From the NCBI GenBank assembly GCA_964445775.1, contig CAYUMH010000004.1:1-64000 (forward strand): 64,000 nt of DNA. Direction: 5' to 3'. Under the pieces are notes generated by a model that saw only the letters and a list, made by a program, of their open reading frames with translations, ran no database searches and had not been told where the DNA came from. The DNA is from Terrimonas sp964445775. GTDB lineage: Bacteria; Bacteroidota; Bacteroidia; Chitinophagales; Chitinophagaceae. Below are positions 24,543-31,809 of this stretch, piece by piece. The position numbers were made by a program, and so were the translations under genes. Positions within the stretch are counted from its first letter, which is position 1. The number at the start of each line of letters is the position of its first letter.

Positions 24543-26156
24543 ATGTCAACTCGTGCAAATTATTTCAAAAGCCTTGGCAGCGACATACCGGCTTCCATTG
24601 TAGTATTTCTTGTGGCTTTGCCGCTGTGTTTAGGTGTTGCACTGGCATCTAATGCACCGCCTTTCAGTGGTATTATCGCCGGTATTGCCGGTGGGGTAGT
24701 GGTAGGCTTCATGAGTAAATCACATTTAAGTGTGAGTGGGCCTGCAGCAGGTTTAACAGCCATCGTGGCTGCCGCTATTGCCCTGGTTCCCAGCTACGAA
24801 GTGTTCCTGGTAGCTGTGGTATTGGCCGGTATTATACAGTTAATACTGGGTATTGCCAAGTTGGGTATTATTGGCGACTATGTGCCTAACAGCGTAATTA
24901 AAGGTATGCTGGCCGCCATTGGTTTAATATTAATATTGAACCAGGTACCGCATTTACTGGGCGACGATTCACATTTTATGAGTGATGAAGGAGTAGTACC
25001 TGAAAGAGGTAATATTTTCCAGAACTTTTTTAGTGCGTTTGGTAATATTAACAGCACGGCCCTGATCATTGGTGGTGTTTGTCTGGCCTTTAGTTTTATC
25101 TGGGAAAAGATCATAGCCGGTAAAAAAGGATTTATCCGCCTGGTACCGGCCCCCTTATTGGTGGTGATCATTGCCATCAGTGGTAACTACTTTTTTACAC
25201 AAGCCAGTCCTGAACAGGCTTTAACCGGTAATCACCTGGTAAACCTGGCGGTGGCATCATCGCCTAAGGAGTTCTTTGGTTTATTTACCATGCCTGACTG
25301 GTCCTATATTTTGAATAAAGATGTGCTGGTAACAGCTGTAACCCTGGCATTGGTGGCCAGCCTGGAAAGTTTATTAAGTATTGAGGCCGTTGATGACCTG
25401 GATCCTTATCAAAGGGTAACACCTACCAACCGTGAATTAAAGGCGCAGGGTGTAGGTAATATTGTATCGGGTATGTTTGGCGGTTTACCGGTAACCAGTG
25501 TAATTGTGCGTTCCTCTGCGAATGTAAACTCCGGTGCCAAGACCAAAGCATCTACTATCATGCACGGTTTGTTATTATTGCTTTGTGTGGCCTTTATCCC
25601 CAGTATTTTAAACCTGATACCGAATGCCGCACTGGCCGCTATCTTAATATTTACCGGTTATAAATTAGCGAAACCAGTTTTATTTATCTCCTTCTACAAA
25701 AAAGGCTGGGACCAGTTTTTACCCTTTGTTATTACCATTGTAGCCATTTTAGCGACTGACCTGTTAAAAGGTGTGATCATTGGTATTGGTGTGGGACTGT
25801 TCTTCGCCTTCCGCAGCAATTTCCGTAAAGCGGTATTTGTGGTAAATGATGATGACAGATACCTGATCCGTTTACGTAAGGATGTTTCTTTCTTAAATAA
25901 AGCCATTATCAAAAAGAAACTGGAGCAGGTTCCTCCGGGCGCTAATGTGGTAATTGATGCCTTCCGGGCCGATTATATTGACAGAGATGTTATTGAAACC
26001 ATCGAGGACTTTATGATCTCAGCTCCTTTGAAGAATATAACCGTGGAACTGATCAAGAGTAATATGGTGGACCAGGGCTTTGATGAAAAGCTCACCAGCA
26101 ATGGCGCGCCACTGATCCGCAGCCACTCCAAAGGCATTGAACATGCCAAAAGCTAA
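24543..26156 (+). CDS. SulP-family inorganic anion transporter, probable bicarbonate carrier
   Basis: 537 residues, about 12-14 membrane helices, followed by a C-terminal STAS-like domain (about 420-525: VSFLNKAIIKKKLEQVPPGA, VVIDAFRADYIDRDVIETIE). The N-terminal SDIPASIVVFLVALPLCLGV and VSGPAAGLTAIV are SulP signatures. SulP carriers move sulfate, bicarbonate or dicarboxylates, often with Na+ or H+. The beta-carbonic anhydrase gene starts 42 bp downstream, a pairing known from BicA-like bicarbonate uptake, so bicarbonate is the favoured substrate. Heterotrophic Bacteroidota would use it to feed carboxylases or for pH control. Confidence 0.92.
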   Translation: MSTRANYFKSLGSDIPASIVVFLVALPLCLGVALASNAPPFSGIIAGIAGGVVVGFMSKSHLSVSGPAAGLTAIVAAAIALVPSYEVFLVAVVLAGIIQLILGIAKLGIIGDYVPNSVIKGMLAAIGLILILNQVPHLLGDDSHFMSDEGVVPERGNIFQNFFSAFGNINSTALIIGGVCLAFSFIWEKIIAGKKGFIRLVPAPLLVVIIAISGNYFFTQASPEQALTGNHLVNLAVASSPKEFFGLFTMPDWSYILNKDVLVTAVTLALVASLESLLSIEAVDDLDPYQRVTPTNRELKAQGVGNIVSGMFGGLPVTSVIVRSSANVNSGAKTKASTIMHGLLLLLCVAFIPSILNLIPNAALAAILIFTGYKLAKPVLFISFYKKGWDQFLPFVITIVAILATDLLKGVIIGIGVGLFFAFRSNFRKAVFVVNDDDRYLIRLRKDVSFLNKAIIKKKLEQVPPGANVVIDAFRADYIDRDVIETIEDFMISAPLKNITVELIKSNMVDQGFDEKLTSNGAPLIRSHSKGIEHAKS

Positions 26157-26198
26157 TACAATAGTATTCATTTATTAATTCGATAAAACTTATTAAAA

Positions 26199-26837
26199 AT
26201 GCAGTCGTACGAAAAGTTATTATTAGAAAACAAGTCATGGGCTAAAGAAAAAGTATTTGATGATCCTGATTTTTTTAAACGTTTGGAGAAATTACAAACT
26301 CCCGAGTTTTTATGGATCGGTTGCAGTGACAGCCGTGTTCCGGCCAACGAAGTAACCAATACGCAACCCGGTGAAATATTTGTACACCGTAATATTGCCA
26401 ACCTGGTAGTAAATACCGATGTGAACCTGTTGAGCGTACTGTCTTATGCAGTAGGTCATTTAAAAGTGAAACATATTATTGTTTGCGGTCACTACGGTTG
26501 TGGTGGTGTTAAAGCGGCTATGACCAAACAGGATTTCCGTCCTGTATTGAACATGTGGCTGCGTAATATTAAAGATGTTTACCGTTTACACAAATCGGAA
26601 CTGGATGCTATTGAAAATGAAGACCAGCGCGCTGACAGGTTAGTGGAGTTAAACGTAAGAGAGCAGGTATTTAACCTGGCTAAAACTTCTATCATCCAGC
26701 GTACCTGGGCCAATGGTGACGGTCCGCACCTGCATGGCTGGGTATATGGTTTACATGACGGTGTTATTAAACCCGTTTTTGAAATGCCTGCCGGTACACC
26801 AATTGATGAAACTTACCAGCTGGAAAATTTCGGTTAA
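26199..26837 (+). CDS. can: beta-class carbonic anhydrase
   Basis: 212 residues. Zinc ligands are C42 and H98/C101 (GCSDSRVP at 41-48; CGHYGCGG at 96-103), with the D44-R46 dyad, all intact. GEIFVHRNIANLV (58-70) and the C-terminal HGWVYGLHDGVI are typical. It interconverts CO2 and bicarbonate in the cytosol and, 42 bp behind a SulP carrier, probably retains imported inorganic carbon as bicarbonate. A strong terminator follows 23 bp after the stop. Confidence 0.97.
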   Translation: MQSYEKLLLENKSWAKEKVFDDPDFFKRLEKLQTPEFLWIGCSDSRVPANEVTNTQPGEIFVHRNIANLVVNTDVNLLSVLSYAVGHLKVKHIIVCGHYGCGGVKAAMTKQDFRPVLNMWLRNIKDVYRLHKSELDAIENEDQRADRLVELNVREQVFNLAKTSIIQRTWANGDGPHLHGWVYGLHDGVIKPVFEMPAGTPIDETYQLENFG

Positions 26838-26859
26838 ACATTTTAAAGCTATTTTTTAT

Positions 26860-26888
26860 AACGGTTGGCATTTGCCAACCGTTTTTTT
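26860..26888 (+). terminator. intrinsic terminator of the SulP-carbonic anhydrase unit
   Basis: AACGGTTGGCA (26860-26870) pairs with TGCCAACCGTT (26873-26883), a near-perfect 11-bp inverted repeat, then T7. It sits directly against the gldA promoter box. Confidence 0.9.
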
Positions 26889-26889
26889 G

Positions 26890-26897
26890 TAGGTTTG
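26890..26897 (+). promoter_or_regulatory. -7 promoter box (TAGGTTTG) placed 4 nt before the gldA start
   Basis: TAGGTTTG matches TAnnTTTG and ends four bases before the ATG at 26902, again predicting a leaderless mRNA. The -33 region would lie inside the preceding terminator hairpin. Confidence 0.6.
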
Positions 26898-26901
26898 TTG
26901 T

Positions 26902-27822
26902 ATGTCAATACAGGTAAATGCATTAGTTAAAGAGTATGGCCAGCAGAAAGCTGTTAACAATATCAGCTTCCAGGTGGCTAAAGGGGAAATTGTAGGCTTC
27001 CTGGGCCCAAACGGCGCGGGTAAATCAACCACCATGAAAATTCTGACAGGCTACCTGCAGGCAACCCGGGGTACGGCACAGGTTTGTGGTATTGATGTTG
27101 CCAGTGATCCGCTGGCCGCGAAGAAAAAGATCGGGTACCTGCCCGAATCCAATGCACTGTATTATGACATGTACATAAAAGAGTACCTGGCTTTTATTGC
27201 CGAGACACATGGTGTAAAAAGTATAAAGGAACAGGTGGCCAAAGTCATTCAACTGGTTGGACTTACTCCCGAGCAACATAAAAAAGTTGGACAACTGTCC
27301 AAGGGTTACAAACAACGCGTAGGCCTTGCTGCGGCTTTAATTCATGACCCGGAGGTATTGATATTAGATGAACCTACCAGCGGACTGGACCCCAACCAGA
27401 TCATAGAGATACGTGAAGTGATCAAACAACAGGGGCAAAACAAAACCGTTTTATTTTCCTCCCATATTCTGCAGGAAGTGGAAGCTATCTGCGACAGGGT
27501 AGTGATCATTAATAAAGGTACCCTGGTGGCCGATGATAAAATTGCCAACCTGCAACAAACAGATAATAAACGACAGGCAGTATTAGTGCAGTTTAAACAG
27601 CCTGTTGATATAACCACTTTGCAACAGCTGGCCGGGGTAGATGAAGCTGTGGTAGTACAGGGAAATATTTACCAGCTTTTATGCAGCAATGGCGAAGTAG
27701 TAAAAAAACAGGTATTGCAATTAGCCATAGATAACAGTCTCGATATTTTATCCTTACAAACTGGTAATCAAAGCCTGGAAAATGTTTTTCGTCAACTAAC
27801 TGGTAATAACAATGCGGTTTAA
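26902..27822 (+). CDS. gldA: ABC transporter ATP-binding protein, GldA-like (gliding motility)
   Basis: 306 residues. Walker A GFLGPNGAGKSTTMK (about 33-47), signature LSKGYKQRVGLAAAL (about 135-149), Walker B VLILDEPTSGLDPNQ (about 152-166) and the H-loop SSHIL are complete. The C-terminal 90 residues form the DUF4162-like extension of this subfamily. Length and whole-protein character match GldA of Bacteroidota gliding bacteria, which pairs with the membrane subunits GldF and GldG; those are not in this window. Gld-type naming is by overall resemblance, so a general ABC-2 efflux ATPase remains possible. Confidence 0.85.
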   Translation: MSIQVNALVKEYGQQKAVNNISFQVAKGEIVGFLGPNGAGKSTTMKILTGYLQATRGTAQVCGIDVASDPLAAKKKIGYLPESNALYYDMYIKEYLAFIAETHGVKSIKEQVAKVIQLVGLTPEQHKKVGQLSKGYKQRVGLAAALIHDPEVLILDEPTSGLDPNQIIEIREVIKQQGQNKTVLFSSHILQEVEAICDRVVIINKGTLVADDKIANLQQTDNKRQAVLVQFKQPVDITTLQQLAGVDEAVVVQGNIYQLLCSNGEVVKKQVLQLAIDNSLDILSLQTGNQSLENVFRQLTGNNNAV

Positions 27823-27854
27823 TTTTTTTGTGGACCAGCTCCATTGCTACTATG

Positions 27855-27905
27855 CTCCCGGGCTATGCTCTTTCCCTTCGTTTCACTCGGGAAGCTAAAG
27901 GGGAG
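27855..27905. other. spacer hairpin with loop TTCGTTTCACTC
   Basis: TTCCC (27872-27876) and GGGAA (27889-27893) enclose TTCGTTTCACTC, next to CCCGGGCTATGCTC. The same loop type occurs on different stems at 2653-2667 and, on the minus strand, at 56987-56995. The rest of the 244-bp spacer holds an 8-bp array and the promoter of the M23 gene. Confidence 0.35.
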
Positions 27906-27982
27906 TTCGGTTGTGTCACTCACTTGTACGTCCGGTAATACTATTGGGCAATAGGTAAGTTTCCTGCACAATGTAAAAACCC

Positions 27983-28027
27983 CATTACCAAATTTACAAA
28001 TCACCAAATCATCACATCAATTCAATC
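27983..28027. repeat. 8-bp phased array (CATTACCA family)
   Basis: CATTACCA, AATTTACA, AATCACCA, AATCATCA, CATCAATT in 8-bp phase; shares CATTACCAAATT exactly with 12135 and 41471. Confidence 0.7.
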
Positions 28028-28054
28028 TTTGCATTTCATTAAACCCATGTTTGT

Positions 28055-28062
28055 TATTTTTG
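28055..28062 (+). promoter_or_regulatory. -7 promoter box (TATTTTTG) placed 4 nt before the M23 peptidase start
   Basis: TATTTTTG ends four bases before ATG 28067; TTTG at 28028-28031 lies 23 nt upstream as a candidate -33 element. Third case of a box four bases from the start codon. Confidence 0.6.
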
Positions 28063-28066
28063 ACCC

Positions 28067-29890
28067 ATGATGAAGAGATGGCTGCATGGATTTATTTTGT
28101 TATTGTTATGTGTTAATGTACAGGCGCAGGAATATAAACGACCGGTTTACCCGCAGGGATATTTCCGGTGGCCTTTGAGCCTGAACCCTGAAATTGTGGC
28201 CAATATGGGTGAACTGAGGCCTAACCACTGGCATATGGGGTTGGATATGCGTACCAACCAGGTGGTGAACCAGTCGGTTTATGCAGCTGCTGACGGCTAT
28301 GTGGCGTTTATGGGGATCAGGCCCCTCAGCTTTGGTCGCTTTATCATCATCAATCATCCTAATGGTCTTTCTACCTTATATGCGCATTTAAATGATTTTA
28401 ATACTGTACTGGAAGCCTATGCTACCCAGGAACAATATGCGCAGGAATCCTGGGCAGTGGAACTGACCATACCCGCCAATAAATTCCCGGTAAAAAAAGG
28501 AGATTTTATTGCTTACAGCGGCACTACCGGCGGCTCACAGGGGCCACATGTACATTTTGAAATTTTTGAAACAAAGACCGGTAAAAGATTAAACCCCCTG
28601 TTATTCGGCATGCCTTTACCCGATGCGGTAGCGCCAACCTTACAACGCCTGGCAATGTATGACCGTAATAAATCGGTATATGAACAAGCGCCTGAATTGT
28701 TTGCCGTAAAACTTACTGATAGCGGGTATATTGTTCCCAAAAACAGCCTCGTAAAAACAGGCAGTAATAAAGTGAGCTTTGCTATCCAGGCTTTTGACCG
28801 TATCAGCGGCTCTAATAATCAGGATGGTATTTATGCCGCCAGGTTATTTGTTGATAACCAATTGCAGGTGGCTTTTTATATTGACAGTATTGATTACAAT
28901 GCCACCAGGTATATGAATGCCCATATTGATTACCGTTACAAACATAACGGAGGCGCTTACCTGCAGCATGTGTCGGTGATGCCCGGCGATATCAGCGGGG
29001 TATACAATAAAGCCAATGGTACCGGTGAAATTGTATTAACAGATACGATGCCCCGTAATGTACGCATAGAGCTGGAGGATGCGTATAAAAACAAGGTGAT
29101 GCTCAACTTTAGTTTACAGTATGATGAAAAGCTGGCGGCACTGAAAAACTATGGCAGCGCTTTACCCGATTTGTTTACACCCAAATATGTAAACGTATTG
29201 GAGAAACCGGATTTCGAGGTTTATTTCCCTGATTATTGTTTATACGATACAGTAAGGCCTAATTATATCCGTACCCCGTCTACTGCAGCAAATGCGGTTA
29301 CCGCTTTACACCAGTTACATAATGCATCGGTGCCGGTGGAAGGACAATTTACCGTGCGCATAAAGCCTGATAAAACAATACCGCAATACCTGCGTGATAA
29401 AGTGGTAATGCGCCGTACCGGAGGTGGTGGTAATGTGAGAAAAGCCAGCTGGCAGGGCGACTGGATCACGGCACAGATGCCGGACTTCGGTTCTTTCCAG
29501 GCATTTACCGATATAATACCTCCTACTGTAAATGAACTGGGCAAAGGAGATACCGTGAACCTGAGTGCGGCCCGCAATATTATATTTACACCCGGTGATA
29601 ATTTTGGCGTACAAAATTTCAGGGCCGAATTAAATGGCAAATGGTTACGCTTTACCAATGATAAAGGCCGGAGCTGGATATATAGTTTTCCTGCTGATTT
29701 TGTGTATGGTACTTATCATTTAAAAGTAGTGGTAACCGACCTGGTGGGTAATACCACTACCAAAGAATGGTGGTTTAAACGTAATGAATACACACCACCG
29801 GTGAAGAAAAAAGCAGTGAAGAAAGCACCGGCTAAAAAGAAACCTGCGGCCACTAAAAAAACTACACCGGTAAAAAAGAAAAAGAAATAA
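28067..29890 (+). CDS. secreted M23/LytM-type peptidase with lysine-rich C-terminal tail
   Basis: 607 residues. Signal peptide at 1-23 (MMKRWLHGFILLLLCVNVQA, then QEY); a second ATG follows immediately at 28070. The M23 domain spans about 40-185: HWHMGLDMR (first Zn ligands, His and Asp), ADGYVAFMG, INHPNGLSTLYAHL and HVHFEIF (catalytic HxH), all intact, so an active Zn endopeptidase of peptidoglycan is expected. About 200-570 are beta-rich regions with no named motif. The last 31 residues are almost only Lys, Ala, Pro and Thr (KKKAVKKAPAKKKPAATKK), like a histone H1 tail, odd for an exported protein; it may bind anionic polymers of the envelope. 23 bp ahead of bcp. Confidence 0.92.
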   Translation: MMKRWLHGFILLLLCVNVQAQEYKRPVYPQGYFRWPLSLNPEIVANMGELRPNHWHMGLDMRTNQVVNQSVYAAADGYVAFMGIRPLSFGRFIIINHPNGLSTLYAHLNDFNTVLEAYATQEQYAQESWAVELTIPANKFPVKKGDFIAYSGTTGGSQGPHVHFEIFETKTGKRLNPLLFGMPLPDAVAPTLQRLAMYDRNKSVYEQAPELFAVKLTDSGYIVPKNSLVKTGSNKVSFAIQAFDRISGSNNQDGIYAARLFVDNQLQVAFYIDSIDYNATRYMNAHIDYRYKHNGGAYLQHVSVMPGDISGVYNKANGTGEIVLTDTMPRNVRIELEDAYKNKVMLNFSLQYDEKLAALKNYGSALPDLFTPKYVNVLEKPDFEVYFPDYCLYDTVRPNYIRTPSTAANAVTALHQLHNASVPVEGQFTVRIKPDKTIPQYLRDKVVMRRTGGGGNVRKASWQGDWITAQMPDFGSFQAFTDIIPPTVNELGKGDTVNLSAARNIIFTPGDNFGVQNFRAELNGKWLRFTNDKGRSWIYSFPADFVYGTYHLKVVVTDLVGNTTTKEWWFKRNEYTPPVKKKAVKKAPAKKKPAATKKTTPVKKKKK

Positions 29891-29913
29891 TTTATCAAAT
29901 TACTGATACGATC

Positions 29914-30381
29914 ATGGCAACACATTTACAGTCAGGGGATAAAGCGCCGGTGTTTTCCGGCCTTGACCAGGATGGCAATAAAATAACCTTAACAGCATTA
30001 AAAGGCAAAAAAGTAGTGCTGTATTTTTACCCGCAGGATATGACGCCCACCTGTACCGTACAATCCTGTAACCTGCGCGACAATTATGCCCTGTTACAGA
30101 AAAACGGGTATGTAGTAATAGGGGTAAGTCCTGATGATGCCGAATCACATACAAAATTTGCTACCCGTAACAGTTTACCCTTTCCTTTAATTGCTGATAC
30201 CAAACATGCCGTGATTGAAAAATATGGCGTATGGGGACCTAAACAGTTATACGGCCGTCATTATATGGGATTACACCGTACTACTTTTGTCATTAATGAA
30301 AAAGGGATCATCAGCAAAATATACCTGCGTCCCAAAAACAAGGCACATGCCGAAGAAATACTGGCCGATGCAGGGCTTTAG
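29914..30381 (+). CDS. bcp: thioredoxin-dependent peroxiredoxin, BCP/PrxQ type
   Basis: 155 residues. Peroxidatic Cys47 in DMTPTCTVQ and resolving Cys52 five residues on (SCNLRD) define an atypical two-Cys BCP. SPDDAESHTKFA and LIADTKHAVIEKYGVWG are family landmarks, and R128-like TTFVIN closes the active site. It reduces H2O2 and organic hydroperoxides in the cytosol using thioredoxin. The gene follows the M23 peptidase gene by 23 bp and converges with birA, overlapping its 3' end by 4 bp. Confidence 0.95.
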   Translation: MATHLQSGDKAPVFSGLDQDGNKITLTALKGKKVVLYFYPQDMTPTCTVQSCNLRDNYALLQKNGYVVIGVSPDDAESHTKFATRNSLPFPLIADTKHAVIEKYGVWGPKQLYGRHYMGLHRTTFVINEKGIISKIYLRPKNKAHAEEILADAGL

Positions 30382-31169
30382 CCAATGACCCAGTTTACCT
30401 CGCCATGCTGTACCAGTTCATCCGCACCGTTGTGGTGAAGGAGGAGTTGTCCATACTCATTTACACCCTTAACCAGGGCTGTAAAAACCTGGTTGTTGCG
30501 GCTGAACTGCATTTCCTGGTTGTATTTATATAAAATACGGTTATATGCTGCTAACTGATCAGTATTGGAACTGGTACCGATCTGTTCGCATTGGGTTATA
30601 ATCAGCGCAGTGAGCTCCTGTACCAGTGTTTTGATATCGAAGGTTTTGCCGGTGATCTGTTTCAGGGAAACGGGCCGGGTAGTGGCGGGGGCAAATGCCG
30701 TTTGGTTAATGTTGATACCTGTGCCGATAACGGACCATTTTACAACGGGTGTATCGGTTCCGGTCGGTGAATCCGGCCTGCCGATAATGTTTTCGATCAA
30801 TATCCCGCCTGCCTTTCTGTCCTGCCAATAAAGGTCGTTCGGCCATTTAATACGTACATCTTCACCCGCATATTGGCTAAAAAATTGATGAACGGCAATA
30901 GCCACCGCCTGGTTAATACGCACCTGATGCAGTACGGGCAACGTTTTGGGCGCATAAATGGTACTCAGTAAAATATTCACCCCGGCGGATGAGTGCCAGG
31001 TTTTGTTACGCTGACCCTTGCCGGCCGTTTGTTCGTGGGTGAAAATACCGGTTCCGGACTGTGCCAAACCCGCATGAATCAACTGCAAGGCATAATTATT
31101 GGTACTGTCAATCGTCTGCAACTCAATTAAGATGGGATTCAAACGTGTATTCCTGAAAAGTTGTGACAA
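30378..31169 (-). CDS. birA: biotin--[acetyl-CoA-carboxylase] ligase
   Basis: 263 residues, catalytic form without the N-terminal DNA-binding domain of E. coli BirA, so it should not repress transcription. Substrate and ATP motifs are TIDSTNNYA (about 19-27), GKGQRNKTW (about 50-58, biotinoyl-AMP loop), IKWPNDLYW (about 103-111) and GILIENI (about 117). It attaches biotin to acetyl-CoA carboxylase and other carboxylases. No ATG is available: the frame opens after TAA, and TTG at 31169 or an internal TTG about nine codons later must start translation. It is divergent from rsfS. Confidence 0.92.
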   Translation of the reverse strand: MSQLFRNTRLNPILIELQTIDSTNNYALQLIHAGLAQSGTGIFTHEQTAGKGQRNKTWHSSAGVNILLSTIYAPKTLPVLHQVRINQAVAIAVHQFFSQYAGEDVRIKWPNDLYWQDRKAGGILIENIIGRPDSPTGTDTPVVKWSVIGTGININQTAFAPATTRPVSLKQITGKTFDIKTLVQELTALIITQCEQIGTSSNTDQLAAYNRILYKYNQEMQFSRNNQVFTALVKGVNEYGQLLLHHNGADELVQHGEVNWVIG

Positions 31170-31176
31170 TTATTGC

Positions 31177-31184
31177 TATTTTTG
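31177..31184 (+). promoter_or_regulatory. -7 promoter box (TATTTTTG) for rsfS
   Basis: TATTTTTG matches TAnnTTTG just outside the birA start, giving the rsfS-ftsH unit a leader of roughly 105 nt. No convincing -33 element at normal distance. Confidence 0.5.
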
Positions 31185-31296
31185 ACCAAAAGTAGCTAAA
31201 CTTTACAGCTAAAACCTACCTTAATAAAAAACTTATTACCATGTAGGCGGGCCGGTAAATAATTAAAGTATTCATTAATAAAAACTTTCTTTTCTA

Positions 31297-31701
31297 TTGG
31301 AACAATTAGAAGTGTTGAATAAGCGTCAGAAAAGTGCAGTGACCCGCTTGACAAAAAACTCGAAAATTTTCAAGACCATCATTGCGGCTATGCATGAAAA
31401 AAAAGGGAGAAATATTATTTCCCTTGATCTGAGAAAGGTAAATGAAGCGGTTGCCGATTTTTTTGTGATCTGTGAGGCTGATAGCATCCCGCAATTACGT
31501 GCTATAGGTGATAATATTTTTGCCAGTGTAAAGGAAAAATGTGAAGAGATGCCCTATCACCATGAAGGATCCCAGGGCGGGCAGTGGTTATTAATGGACT
31601 ACGTAAATATTGTTGTACACGTTATGCACCCGGAAAGCCGCAAGTTTTACAGCCTGGAAGAAATGTGGTCTGATGCGCCTGCCGAAGAGCACAAAGAGTA
31701 A
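31297..31701 (+). CDS. rsfS: ribosomal silencing factor RsfS
   Basis: 134 residues. The core is SKIFKTIIAAMHEKKGRNII, then SLDLRKVNEAVADFFVICEA (about 40-65), and GGQWLLMDYVNIVVHVMHPE (about 93-112), the RsfS (DUF143/Iojap) signature. RsfS binds uL14 on the large subunit and blocks subunit joining when nutrients are short. No ATG lies before the conserved core; TTG at 31297 is the only reasonable start, the first in-frame ATG (residue 32) would cut the first helix. ftsH follows 108 bp later. Confidence 0.93.
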   Translation: MEQLEVLNKRQKSAVTRLTKNSKIFKTIIAAMHEKKGRNIISLDLRKVNEAVADFFVICEADSIPQLRAIGDNIFASVKEKCEEMPYHHEGSQGGQWLLMDYVNIVVHVMHPESRKFYSLEEMWSDAPAEEHKE

Positions 31702-31809
31702 TAACTGATCCCTGTTACCCTGCATTCCCCTGTGAATTGTTAATTTTAAGAATAACTGAACATAAAGGGCCAATAATCCTTATTATGCAATAACCGTTTA
31801 GAAAAAATT

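Noticed and set aside
27823..27982. Spacer after gldA considered as a truncated gldF or other gene
   Set aside because: No frame continues with membrane-segment character, and stops are frequent in all frames.
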